Source: UBA4656 sp002405525 (GTDB taxonomy: Bacteria; Pseudomonadota; Gammaproteobacteria; Xanthomonadales; Ahniellaceae). From it: a stretch of 64,000 nucleotides of DNA. The notes below the pieces were generated by a model. It saw only the letters and a list, made by a program, of their open reading frames with translations. It was not told the DNA's origin and did not search any database. Location of the stretch: positions 41,398 through 105,397 of the forward strand of contig DAIMGT010000003.1 of assembly GCA_036723735.1 (NCBI GenBank). Reading direction: 5' to 3'. A program made the translations under genes and the position numbers. Shown here in pieces: positions 33,222-45,010 of the stretch; within the stretch, counting starts at the first letter, position 1, and each line of letters opens with the position of its first letter.

Positions 33222-36200
33222 ATGCACAGGGCAAGGCGCTGGATGCTGCTGCTCGGTGGCCTGCTGGCGATCGACGCCGGCGCCCTGCCGCCGACGCCCC
33301 TGTTCGAGACGCTGGGCGTGGAACAGGGTCTGCCCAGCACTTCGATCTACGAGGTCGTGGAAGACCGCAACGGGTTCCTCTGGGTCGCCACGGCCAATGG
33401 CCTGGCCCGCTACGACGGCGTGGCGTTCCGGGTCTGGCAGCGCGATCCCGGCCGCCCCGGGTCGCTGCCGGCCAACGACGTGCAGACGGTGTTCGTGGAC
33501 CGCGAGGACCGGATCTGGGCCGGGACTGTGGACGGCGGGCTGTCGATGCTGGATGCGCGTGACGGCCCGGTGCGCACCTGGCGCGGCGGCATGGGCGGCG
33601 ACGGGTTGACGGGCACCGACGTGTGGGCGATCGCACAGGCCCCGGACGGAACCATCTGGGTCGGCACCTATGGGGGCGGGCTGAACCGGCTCGACCCTGC
33701 GCGGGGCGTGATCGGGTCGGTGCGCCACCGACCGGGCGATGCAGGCTCGATCGCCGCCGACGCGGTGACCGACCTGCAGGTGGACGCGCGTGGCCGTTTG
33801 TGGGTCGGCACCTTCAGCGGGCTGAGTGTGCTCGACCTGGCTGCTGCCCCCGCGGGCGACGGTCCGGCGACGCAGTACTTCGATGGCCGGATGGTGATCT
33901 CGCTGCGCGCGGGTGCGGAGGGCGCGATGTGGGTCGGTTTCGGCAACGGGGCGGTACGCATCGCCGCCGACGGCACCGTGGAGCCGGTCGCCCTGCCCGA
34001 GTCGCTGCCGATCGAAGCGGTGATCGAGGACGGCACGGATCGCCGTTGGTACGCCGGGCGCCGCGGTCTCGTGCTGGAGCACCCGCCCGGCAGATTCGCC
34101 GTGTTTCGCCGCGAGGCCGGTCGCCCCTACGTCCTGCCGTCGAACATCCTTCTCGCCGGGCTGCGAGACCGCGAGGGCGGCCTGTGGTTTCCCGCGCGGG
34201 AGGGCGGCCTGGTCCATGTCAAACCCCAGTGGGACAACTTCAGCCTGCTGCGCCCCGACGCGCGCGGTGCCGGCGTGGTCGACGACGCGCGCGTGCGCAC
34301 GGTGGCGCGATGCGCCGATGGCGACGTGCTGTCCGACGGCCCGCAAGCCAGCCTGCTGCGTTTCGACCCGCGTTCGGGCGCCGACGTGCGCATCGACCCG
34401 CCGTGGCCGGATCGCGCCGAGTCGCGCGTCCTGACGGGGGTGCTGTGCGCGAGCGATGGCAGGTACTGGCTGGCGTATCGTCGTGGTCTTGCGCGCTTCG
34501 ACCCGCGCAGCGGGACGATGGAAACGTTCCGCGGCGGGGCGCCCGATGGCATCGCTTCCGGCGTCGTCGGCCTGCTGGTGGAGGACGCCGACGGCGCGGT
34601 CTGGGTCTCGGTGCTTGGGATCGCCCTCTACCGCTTCGGTCCCGGCAGTGCCGCGCCGCAGCGCTTCGACGCCTGGCGCGAGGACCAGCAGGGCCGCGAG
34701 ATCGAACAGCTCGGCCCGGGTCCCGATGGCGCGCTGTGGGCCACAGGCACCCTGGGCGTGGCGCGCTTCGATCGCGCGGCGTTGCGCTGGACAGCACTGT
34801 CCGGCGCGCCGGCGGGCCGCATCGAGTCGTTCGCCTTCGATGCCGACGCGGGCCTGTGGCTGCACGCCGCAGACGGCCTGCTGCGATTCGCCGTCGAAGG
34901 CGACACGCTGCGCGAGACCGCGCGCATCGGCCACGCCGATGGCCTGCCGGCACTGCGCGGCGCGGGACTGTCCGTGGACGCCGCCGGAAGGCTGTGGCTG
35001 ATCGCTCCGTCCGGTATCTGGCGCGTCGATCCGGCGCCCCGCGCGGTGCGCCGCTTCGGCCGTGCCGACGGCCTGATGGCGCCCGAGTTCGGCGAACACC
35101 CGCCGGTGCGCGCGCCTGACGGATCGATGTTCATCGCCAGTTCGCTCGGCGTGGTGGCCTTCGATCCGCAGCGCGTCCGCGACAACGAGATCGCGCCGCG
35201 CGTCGTGGTCGCGGGCGCCTCGGTCCTGCGCGACGGCACGCGCGTGGCGCTCGATCCGGCCCAGCCGATCGCGCTGGGCCACCTCGACCGCGACCTGCGG
35301 GTCAGCGTGCGCGCGCTGTCGCTGGCCGACCCGTCAGCCAACCGCTACCGCTTCCTGCTGCAGGGGTTCGACACCGACTGGGTGGACCTCGGCAATGTCG
35401 GGGAGCGTGCGTTCTCGCAACTGCCTCGCGGGCGCTACCGGTTGCGGATGCAGGCCGCCAATCCCAGCGGCGTATGGGCGGCGGCACCGATGGAACTGGC
35501 GATCGACGTGCGACCGGCGCCGTGGTTCACCAGCTGGGCCTTCATGCTCTACGCGCTGGTGCTGGCGCTGGTCGGCTGGCTGGCGTCGCGGGCCTGGCGC
35601 GCGCGCGCCGACCGCGCGCATGCGCTGGCGCTGGCCGAGGAGCGCCGGCTCGCCGCCGAGCGCCAGAACCAGGCCAAGACCGAGTTCCTCGCCGACGTCG
35701 GGCACGAGATCCGCACGCCGATGACCGGCCTGCTGGGCATGACGGAACTGCTGCTGCGCTCGAGCCTCGACTCGCGCCAGCGCGAGCAGGCGCTCACCGT
35801 ACGGCGCTCCGGCGAGCACCTGATGAAACTGGTCGACGATCTGCTTGACCTCTCGCGCATCGAGGCTGGCCGGCTGGAACTGGAGCCGGTGCCGACCGAC
35901 CTGTGGGCGCTGGTCGACGATGCGGTGGCGCTGCAGGCGCCGCTGGCGGCCGAACGTGGTCTGGCCCTCGATGCGCGCATCGATCCGGTGGCGCCGCGTC
36001 ACGTCCGGGTCGATGCGACGCGGTTGCGAGAGGTGCTGCTCAACCTGCTCAGCAATGCACTCAAGTTCACCGCGCGCGGCCGCATCGACGTCGGGCTGGC
36101 GCCGGATCCGGAGGTCGGGGGCGGGTTGCTGCTGTCGGTATGCGACACCGGCCCGGGCATGGACGCCGACGCGGTGGCGAGGCTGTTCGGCCGCTGGGAG

Positions 36201-36799
36201 CAGGGCCGCGGGCCACGCCGCCGCGGCAGCAGCGGGCTGGGACTGTCGATCAGCCGCCGGCTGGTCGAACTGATGGGCGGGCGGATTGCGGTCGACACCG
36301 CGCCCGGCGCCGGCGCCACCTTCCGTGTCCATCTCGTCCTGCCGGCCTGCGACCCGCCGGCCGCGCCGTCGCCGCGCGGCGAGCCGGTGGCGGCGGCCAG
36401 CGGCGGGTTGTCGCTGCTGCTGGTGGAGGACGACGCCGTGGTGCGCGAGGCGCTGGTCGGGCTGCTGGGCGCCGCCGGGCACCGCGTGGAGGCGGGCGCG
36501 AACGGGCTGGATGCGCTGCGCCTGCTGGGCGAGCATCGCTTCGACGCCGCGCTGTTCGACCTCGACCTGCCGGGCGTGGACGGGCTGCGCCTTGCCCGCA
36601 TGGTGCGCAAGCGCCCCGGCGCGGAGGCCGCGCTCCCGCTGCTGGCGATCACCGCCAACGCCGCACCGGGGATCGAACTGCAGTGCCGCGAGGCGGGCTT
36701 CGACGCCTTCGTGCGCAAGCCGGCCAGCCTGCAGGTGCTTGGCGCCGCCCTGCTCATGGCGGTCGCGCATCGACGCGTGACGACCGTCGGGGACGGTGC

Positions 36800-36803
<4 letters not shown>
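33222..36803 (+). CDS. Hybrid two-component sensor kinase with propeller sensor
   Basis: The 1,193-residue protein has a signal sequence (MLLLGGLLAIDAGALPP), a periplasmic sensor of repeated Reg_prop blades (NGFLWVATANGLARYDG, DRIWAGTVDGGLSML, GTIWVGTYGGGLNRL and more, about residues 30-680), a Y_Y_Y domain (680-765), a membrane helix (FMLYALVLALVGWLA, about 771-790), HisKA with phospho-acceptor H828 (DVGHEIRTPM), HATPase_c (LREVLLNLLSNALKF, DTGPGMD, GSSGLGLSI) and a C-terminal receiver from about 1065 with D1113. No DNA-binding output follows, so the phosphate probably moves to an unlinked Hpt or regulator. Its stop overlaps the helicase start. Confidence 0.92.
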
Positions 36804-38722
<1,919 letters not shown>

Positions 38723-38936
38723 GGGGCTGTGAGTAACGCGATCGATTCGCGCGCGCGGCATCCCTGCCGTGCACCAGCCGGATGTTTCTCAACACCCTGC
38801 TAGGGATCCTCGCAATACTCTGCGGGCACCGGCTGCCGGGCCCGTGCCCGCAACCGGCCATATCGGCGGCCGCTGCGCGCCACGGCGGTGCCCGCATCGG
38901 GCCCGACGCTGGTCGCTCCGCCATCCGGAGCCACCC

Positions 38937-40262
38937 ATGACCGCCTTCGTCCAGTCCACCACCCTGAAGCTGCTGGGCATCGCCCTGCTGTGCCTGCTGT
39001 TCACCATCCCACTGGCCCTGGTCGGCGACCTGGTGCGCGAACGCGCGTCGCGGCTGGCCGAGGCCGAGGACGGCATCGCGCGCAGCCAGGGCCGCGCGCA
39101 AGTGCTGGTCCCGCCGCTGCTGGAATGGCGCCAGCGCCGCACCTTGCAGCGCGAAAAGGAAGCGGTCGAGGTGATCGACCTCCTTGGACTGGCGCCGGCG
39201 CGGACCGCCATCGATGCCGAGCTCGGCGTGGAACGGCGCGCGCGCGGAATCTTCGGCGTCCCGGTGTACACCGCCGACCTGGTGCTGCGCGGCGAGTTCG
39301 AGATGCCGGCTGAGGATCGGGCGCGCGCAGCGGCGCCCGGCGGCGTCGAGCGACCGCGGCTGGTCCTGCCGGTCGCCGATCTGCGCGGCGTGCGCAGCGT
39401 ACCGCGCGTGCGCATCGACGGTCGCGCCTTCCCCCTGCGCAGCCTCGGCGCCCCTGCGCTGGGCATCGAGGCGCTGGGAGTCGATCTGCCGCCGGAACTG
39501 CTGGCCCGAGAGCGGGTCGCTTTCGAACTCGAATTCTCGCTGTCGGGAACGCGCGAACTGGTCGTCTGGCCGCTGGCCGACGTGACCGAGGTGGCGGTGC
39601 GCGGCGCCTGGGCGTCGCCCAGCTTCGCCGGCGCCTTCCTGCCGCGCCGGCGCGAGGTCGGGCCGGAGGGATTCTCCGCCGACGGGACGGTGCTGGCGGT
39701 CAACCGCGACCTGCCGCAGCGTTGGGTCGGCGACGGGCCGCTGGCCGGGGCCCTGGAGTCGGCGCGCTTCGGCGTCGAACTGTACGAGTCGCTCGGGGTC
39801 TACCGGCTCAACGAGCGCAGCCTGAAGTACGGACTGCTGTTCGTGGCGCTCACCTTCGGCGTGTTCCTGCTGGCTGAACTCACCGGCCGGCTGCGCGTAC
39901 ATCCGGTCCAGTACCTGCTGGTGGGTCTTGCGCTGGCGGTGTTCTACGTGCTGCTGCTGGCGTTGTCCGAGCACCTCGGCTTCGCGCCGGCTTACGCGCT
40001 GGCGGCGCTGGCACTGACCGTGATCCTCGGCGCATGGGGCAGCGCGGCGCTCGGTTCGCGCCGGCGCGGGGTGGCGCTCGGGGCCTGGTTCGCGGCGCTG
40101 TACGGGTTCCTGTTCCTGATGGTGCGCAGCGAGGACTACGCCCTGCTGATCGGCGCGCTCGGCCTGCTGGCGATGGTCGCCGCGAGCCTGTGGTTGACCC
40201 GCCGCATCGACTGGTACCTGCCGCGCAACGCGCCGCCGCCGCCGACATCGGCATCGGCGTGA
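38937..40262 (+). CDS. creD: Inner-membrane protein CreD
   Basis: The 441-residue protein begins with a membrane helix (LKLLGIALLCLLFTIPLALVGDLV) and the CreD signature RxxR-rich ERASRLAEAEDGIARSQG. A large periplasmic domain follows, then five or six closely spaced helices from about residue 300 (YGLLFVALTFGVFLLAEL, VQYLLVGLALAVFYVLLLAL). CreD of E. coli is the CreBC-regulated envelope protein linked to colicin E2 tolerance and beta-lactam response. No creBC genes lie in the window. ATG 38937 has CCGGAG upstream. The 214 nt before it contain no recognised gene. Confidence 0.93.
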   Translation: MTAFVQSTTLKLLGIALLCLLFTIPLALVGDLVRERASRLAEAEDGIARSQGRAQVLVPPLLEWRQRRTLQREKEAVEVIDLLGLAPARTAIDAELGVERRARGIFGVPVYTADLVLRGEFEMPAEDRARAAAPGGVERPRLVLPVADLRGVRSVPRVRIDGRAFPLRSLGAPALGIEALGVDLPPELLARERVAFELEFSLSGTRELVVWPLADVTEVAVRGAWASPSFAGAFLPRRREVGPEGFSADGTVLAVNRDLPQRWVGDGPLAGALESARFGVELYESLGVYRLNERSLKYGLLFVALTFGVFLLAELTGRLRVHPVQYLLVGLALAVFYVLLLALSEHLGFAPAYALAALALTVILGAWGSAALGSRRRGVALGAWFAALYGFLFLMVRSEDYALLIGALGLLAMVAASLWLTRRIDWYLPRNAPPPPTSASA

Positions 40263-40288
40263 ACGGCGCGGAATGCGACAATCGTCCG

Positions 40289-40984
40289 ATGCGCCTGCTC
40301 GCGATCGAGACCGCCACCGAAGCCTGCTCCGTCGCCCTTTGGGTGGACGGGGATGTGCGCGAGCGTTTCGATCTCGCGCCGCGGCGGCACGCCACCGTGG
40401 TGCTGCCGATGGCCGGCGCCCTGCTGGCCGAAGCGGGGAGCAGCCGGCGCCAGCTGGATGCGATCGCGGTCGGCCGCGGACCTGGTGCGTTCACCGGCGT
40501 CAGGCTCGGGGTCGCGATCGCGCAGGGCATCGCGCTGGCGCTGGACCGACCGGTGCTGCCGGTATCCACGCTGGCCGTCCTCGCGCAGGGCGCGGCGGCG
40601 GTCGGTCTGCCGGTGCTGGCGTTGATCGACGCGCGGATGGGCGAGGTCTACGCCGGCGCCTTCGACCTCGGTGCGGACGGACTGGTGCTGCCGCGTGGCG
40701 CCGAGACGGTGCTTCCGCCGCAGCAGGTGATGGCGCCCGCAGACCGCTTTGCCGGGGTGGGCACCGGCTTCGGCGCGTACGATGACGCGCTGCGCACGCG
40801 CTTCGGCGACGCGCTGGTGCCGGTCGGGCCGCAGACCCTGCCGCGTGCCGCCGACCTCGCGCGCCTGGCCGCGCGCGATTTCGCGGCCGGCCACGCCGTC
40901 GACCCGCTGCACGCGCAGCCGGTCTACCTGCGCGACAAGGTGGCGCTCACGCTGGCCGAACAGGGCAAGCCGTCGCCGGCCTGA
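40289..40984 (+). CDS. tsaB: tRNA t6A37 threonylcarbamoyltransferase subunit TsaB
   Basis: The 231-residue protein starts LLAIETATEACSVAL and has VGRGPGAFTGVRLGVAIAQGIAL, the ASKHA-fold signature of TsaB (YeaZ). With TsaD and TsaE it forms the complex that puts threonylcarbamoyl on A37 of ANN-decoding tRNAs; TsaB is the scaffold that dimerises with TsaD. It lacks the TsaD metal-binding HxxxH, as expected. It starts 26 nt after creD and may be cotranscribed. The C-terminus DPLHAQPVYLRDKVA is the usual TsaB ending. Cytoplasmic. Confidence 0.94.
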   Translation: MRLLAIETATEACSVALWVDGDVRERFDLAPRRHATVVLPMAGALLAEAGSSRRQLDAIAVGRGPGAFTGVRLGVAIAQGIALALDRPVLPVSTLAVLAQGAAAVGLPVLALIDARMGEVYAGAFDLGADGLVLPRGAETVLPPQQVMAPADRFAGVGTGFGAYDDALRTRFGDALVPVGPQTLPRAADLARLAARDFAAGHAVDPLHAQPVYLRDKVALTLAEQGKPSPA

Positions 40985-41038
40985 GCGCGACCAGCCGACC
41001 GGCGCCGGTCAGCAATGCGCTCGACCCCCAAGCCGGAT

Positions 41039-41153
41039 GTCGGAGCGGGCAACACTCGCGCGTCGAATGTGGGAGCGAGCAACGCTCGCGACCGCAGCAG
41101 CCGGACGCGCGGCGGGGATGGCGGTGACGGTCGCGAGCGTTGCTCGCTCCCAC
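41039..41153. repeat. REP-like inverted repeat pair
   Basis: A 25-nt unit GTGGGAGCGAGC...CGCGACC at 41069-41093 has its exact reverse complement at 41129-41153; each unit is itself partly palindromic (GCGAGC-AAC-GCTCGC). A degraded third unit lies at 41039-41061. Such GCGAGC-based pairs resemble REP/BIME elements found between genes in Pseudomonas and Xanthomonadales. Located between tsaB and the convergent ndvB-like gene, the pair could also act as an mRNA 3' stabiliser. A short run of GGGCCT/CCTCGGG repeats follows at about 41180-41215. Confidence 0.82.
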
Positions 41154-41237
41154 AGGCCTCACGCCACAGGCTTCGGGTCTAGGGCCCCAGACCTCGGGCC
41201 TCGGGCCTCAGGTCATGGACCACCGGCCAGGTCACGC

Positions 41238-43892
41238 TCAGGCCGCGCGCGCGGTGGGCTCGGCGCTGCCCCTTGCCGCGAGCGACGGTGCGGGCACCGG
41301 ATCGCCCTTCGCCCCCGAGCGCTCGCCCGCGAAAGCCGACACCGTGCTGCAGGCCACGGCGCACAGGTAGGGCAGCGACTGCGCGGCGAGGATCGCCATC
41401 CACAGGTTGCCTTCGAACCATTGGGTGCCGATGTGCTGCACCAGGCCCGCGATCAGCAGCATGAGGGCGATGAACATCAGGCCTTCCTCGCGCACCGCGG
41501 TGAAGGCGCCCGGCCGGCCGCGCAGGCGGCGACTCTTGGCGGTGCGGGTGAAGGGATGCTCCTTCGCCACCAGGCCCTTGAGCACGCCGCGCGCGATGGC
41601 ATGCGACAGCGCCATGCTGGCCACCGCAGCGCCCAGCGTGTCGCGCCACGAGCACGGCACGCGCACGCGATACAGGATGATCCCGAACGCCGCCTTGCAG
41701 ACGAAGAAGCCCAGCACCGGGATCAGGAACAGGTTCAGCGGCAGGCTGAACACGTCCGGGTTGTAGAGCATGCCGATCGTCCAGCCGATCGCCAGCAGGG
41801 TGAACACCAGGTGCAGTGCGTCGGCGAACCACGAGAACCAGCCGGTCAGGAAGTGGAAGCGCTGGCCCGCGTCGAGCTGGCCCGGACCCCACAGCCACTC
41901 GCGGTGCGCGCGCAGGATCTGCATCGCACCGAAGGCCCAGCGGAAGCGCTGCGACTTGTACGCGGTGAAGTCGGCCGGCGTCAGGCCGCGGCCGATCGGC
42001 TCGTCGACGTAGAGCGCCGAGTAGCCCGCGTTGAACAGGCGCAGGCCGAGTTCGGCGTCCTCGGTGATGCACCATTCGGCCCAGCGCCCGGTCGCCACCA
42101 GCGGCTCGCGCCGGATCAGGGTCATGGTGCCGTGCTGGATGATCGCATTGCGCTCGTTGCGGTGGTGCATGCCGATCCGGAAGAACCCTTCGTACTCCCA
42201 GTTGGTCATGCGCCGGAACGCGTTGTCCTCGAAGTCGCGGTGCGCCTGCGGGCACTGCACGATGGCGACTTTCGGGTCGTCGAAGTGGCCGACCAGGGCG
42301 CGCAGCCAGTTCGGCTGCACCACGTAGTCGGCGTCGACCACGCCCACCACCTTGGCGCGCGGGTCGGTCTTCTCCAGGCCGAAGTTGAGTGCGCCGGCCT
42401 TGAAGCCGGGCCACGGGCGCAGGTGGAAGAAGCGGAAGCGCGGCCCCAGTTCGCGGCAGCGCGCCTCGACCGGCTTCCAGATCTCGTCCTTTTCGGTGTT
42501 GTTGTCGATCACCAGCACCTCGAAGTGCTCGTAGTCGAGCGCGGCCAGCGACTCGAGGGTGGCGATCACCATCTCTGGCGGCTCGTTGTGACAGGCGAGA
42601 TGGATCGACACGAAGGGCCAGTCGGTGCGGTTCGGCTCATGGCGCAGGCCGGCCTGGCGGCGCCACTTCGGAGTCCAGATCGCCTCCACGAATTCGAAAC
42701 CGTTGCACAGCAGGATGCCCAGGATCGCGAGCTGCGCTGGCAGCAGCACGACCAGCATCGCCCAGTCGATCGGATCGAGGTAGAAATCGAACGGCACGCC
42801 GATCGACCACACCAGCAAGGCCGCGGCGGCCTGCAGAAGCACGCAGAAGAACAGCTTGCCCGGCATCCGGAAGCGATCGAAGCGCAGGCAGAACCCCAGC
42901 ATCGGCATCAGCGCCAGCGCGATCGCCAGCAGCGCCTTGGCCAGCCACAGCGGGTCCTCCGGCACCGGGCCGGTCAATTGGAACTTCAGTTCGCGGTCGG
43001 CGCTGAACATGCCCCAGTAGGCGCCGACCCGGCCTTCGCCGGCTTCCTTCCACGGCTGGTCGAAGGCTTCCATCACGTAGTAGTCGAGGTTTTCCTTCTC
43101 GGCCAGCGCGAAGAACCGACGCAGGAACTGCGCTTCATCCTGCACCGAGGGCGTCGCGAACCTGAAGCGGTCGCCGTTGGACGGCCAGCCCACTTCGCCG
43201 ATCACGATCGGCTTGTCGGGAAAGGCTTCCTGCAGCTCGCGGTAGCGCTTCATCACGTCGTCGATCGCCACCCGTCGCGGGATGCCTTCCCAGTACGGCA
43301 GCAGGTGCACGGCGATGTAGTCGACATGGTCGGCGAGTTCGGGGTACTTCAGCCACACGTGCCAGGGCTCGGCGGTGGACACCGGCACGTCCAGCGCCGC
43401 GCGCGCACGGTCGAGGTAGGGGATCAACTGCTCGGCCGTGAGGTCGGAACGCAGGATCGCCTCGTTGCCGACCACCACGCGCTCGATGCTCGGGAAGGCG
43501 CGCACCAGCCCGATCAGGGCCATCACTTCCTCGTCGTTGTGCTCCAGCCGTCGGTCCAGCCAGGCGCCCTGGGTGACGCTGAGGCCGTATTGCATCGCCA
43601 GCCGCGGGATCGCCACCGACTCCGTCGACGCATAGGTGCGCACGCTGCGCCCGTGGCGGGCGAGGATGGCGATGTCGCGCTCGAGCTCCTCGACGCTGGG
43701 ATAGACGTCCTCCAGCGGGCTCTGGTAGCGCTGAAACGCGGAGAACGCGAATCCGTCCACGCGGCCGACGAAGTCCGGCACCTTCGCCGGGCGATGGGTG
43801 TAGGACCACAGCGCGAGGTTGGCGAGCGCGACCAGCGCGGCGATGGCGAGCGCGCGCGCCCACGCGGCGGCGTTTGGACGGGGAGCGGCCAT
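41238..43892 (-). CDS. ndvB: NdvB-like GH17-GT2 beta-1,3-glucan synthase
   Basis: The 884-residue protein fuses an N-terminal anchor and GH17-like glucanosyltransferase domain (about residues 30-310; catalytic-type Glu in VVVGNEAILR and VIGEVGWPSNG) with a processive GT2 synthase. The GT2 part has FVSIHLACHNEPPEMV, the VGVVDADYVV metal-binding DxD, CITEDAELGLRLF and the QxxRW-like SQRFRWAFGAMQIL. Membrane helices surround the GT2 part and end the protein. The architecture matches Pseudomonas NdvB, which makes cyclic beta-1,3-glucans of the periplasm linked to biofilm antibiotic tolerance. That product is inferred by analogy. ATG 43892 begins MAAPRPNAAAW. Confidence 0.85.
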   Translation of the reverse strand: MAAPRPNAAAWARALAIAALVALANLALWSYTHRPAKVPDFVGRVDGFAFSAFQRYQSPLEDVYPSVEELERDIAILARHGRSVRTYASTESVAIPRLAMQYGLSVTQGAWLDRRLEHNDEEVMALIGLVRAFPSIERVVVGNEAILRSDLTAEQLIPYLDRARAALDVPVSTAEPWHVWLKYPELADHVDYIAVHLLPYWEGIPRRVAIDDVMKRYRELQEAFPDKPIVIGEVGWPSNGDRFRFATPSVQDEAQFLRRFFALAEKENLDYYVMEAFDQPWKEAGEGRVGAYWGMFSADRELKFQLTGPVPEDPLWLAKALLAIALALMPMLGFCLRFDRFRMPGKLFFCVLLQAAAALLVWSIGVPFDFYLDPIDWAMLVVLLPAQLAILGILLCNGFEFVEAIWTPKWRRQAGLRHEPNRTDWPFVSIHLACHNEPPEMVIATLESLAALDYEHFEVLVIDNNTEKDEIWKPVEARCRELGPRFRFFHLRPWPGFKAGALNFGLEKTDPRAKVVGVVDADYVVQPNWLRALVGHFDDPKVAIVQCPQAHRDFEDNAFRRMTNWEYEGFFRIGMHHRNERNAIIQHGTMTLIRREPLVATGRWAEWCITEDAELGLRLFNAGYSALYVDEPIGRGLTPADFTAYKSQRFRWAFGAMQILRAHREWLWGPGQLDAGQRFHFLTGWFSWFADALHLVFTLLAIGWTIGMLYNPDVFSLPLNLFLIPVLGFFVCKAAFGIILYRVRVPCSWRDTLGAAVASMALSHAIARGVLKGLVAKEHPFTRTAKSRRLRGRPGAFTAVREEGLMFIALMLLIAGLVQHIGTQWFEGNLWMAILAAQSLPYLCAVACSTVSAFAGERSGAKGDPVPAPSLAARGSAEPTARAA

Positions 43893-44107
43893 GGGGGTCC
43901 TTCGGAAGTGGCGCCCGTCCCGACCTGGGCGCGGGCCAAGCCTACCGCAACGCAGCAGAGCGCGGCAGTCCGCCATTCGGGCCCGCTGGGCATGCCGTGG
44001 CAGCCTGTCGTGTGCGGGGCTCGGCGACCGCGAATCATGCACTCGCATGCATGACCAGCGCGCGGGCCATTCATGGCCTGCTTGAGACGCTGTTCTTTCG
44101 CACCCTC

Positions 44108-44935
44108 TCAGCGCCCGCGGCGCCGCAGCCCCGCCAGGGCCGGCACCAGGGCCAGCGCGGCGAACAAAAACAGCGGCAGCATCAGACGCGGCTCGGACAG
44201 CAGGCCGATGTCGATCCGCTCGCGGCTGGCGATCACATGCGCCAGCCCGGCGCCCACAGAGGCGTTCACCGTGCCGGTGAACCAGGCGCCGATCGCGGTG
44301 GCGGCCAGAAACAGTGGCCAGCGACAGCCGAGCCAGGCCAGCGCCACGCTGAACGGGCCCAGCGGGAACATCGGCAGCAGGCGCATGAAGAAGGTGTAGC
44401 TCGCCGGATTGCGCAGGTAGCCGTCGCGCACGCGGGCCAGCAGCGCGGGCGGCTGGCCGCCCGCGAACCAGTGGCGGGATGCGCCGAACAGCAGACTCGA
44501 GCCCAGCAGCCCGCCGGCCATCCCGATCGCCCCGCCGATCCAGGTGCCGAACAGCACCCCCGACAACACCACGATGGCCAGTGCCCCAGGCAGTCCCGTT
44601 GCGATCACCCCGCCGGCGGCCAGCGCGAGGCCCGCCATCGTCGTCCAGGGATGCGCGCGAGCCTGCGCCTGCAGCCACTGCTGCTGGTCTGCAAGCCGGT
44701 CCAGCGCCAGTTCGCGAAACAGGCCGCTGGCCAGCAGGAATGCGCCGCCGCCGAGCAGGACCAGCAGCGGCAGCGCGCGCGCCAGCCGTGCGCGCCGGCC
44801 GCGCTGGAACTGCACCGCCGCATCGACCAGCGGTGCGAGTTTGCGCGCCTCGGCGACGTCGCGGGCGATGGCGTCGCGGGCGCGCGCGACCGGGTCGGCT
44901 TCGCCTTCACCCGCGGGGCGCTGCGTCGGGTCCAT
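44108..44935 (-). CDS. VTT-domain (TVP38/TMEM64-type) membrane protein
   Basis: The 275-residue protein has about 50 cytoplasmic residues, one membrane helix (RALPLLVLLGGGAFLLASGLF), and the VTT domain with its signature: GLPGALAIVVLSGVLFGTWIGGAIGMAGGLLGSSLLF, and FFMRLLPMFPLGPFSVALAW. VTT/DedA-superfamily proteins transport or flip phospholipids and undecaprenyl phosphate across the inner membrane. It lies upstream of, and is transcribed with or before, the glucan synthase on the same strand (215 nt apart). ATG 44935 is the chosen start. Confidence 0.85.
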   Translation of the reverse strand: MDPTQRPAGEGEADPVARARDAIARDVAEARKLAPLVDAAVQFQRGRRARLARALPLLVLLGGGAFLLASGLFRELALDRLADQQQWLQAQARAHPWTTMAGLALAAGGVIATGLPGALAIVVLSGVLFGTWIGGAIGMAGGLLGSSLLFGASRHWFAGGQPPALLARVRDGYLRNPASYTFFMRLLPMFPLGPFSVALAWLGCRWPLFLAATAIGAWFTGTVNASVGAGLAHVIASRERIDIGLLSEPRLMLPLFLFAALALVPALAGLRRRGR

Positions 44936-45010
44936 GCGGCTCCAGCGGCAGACGGAACAATGGCCCGGGCACGCCGCCCGGGCCGGGGAATCGCGTGGCG
45001 CCGCGACCGT

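Noticed and set aside
40749..44054. A plus-strand open frame of about 1,100 codons
   Set aside because: Antisense of the NdvB-like synthase, with no recognisable motif.
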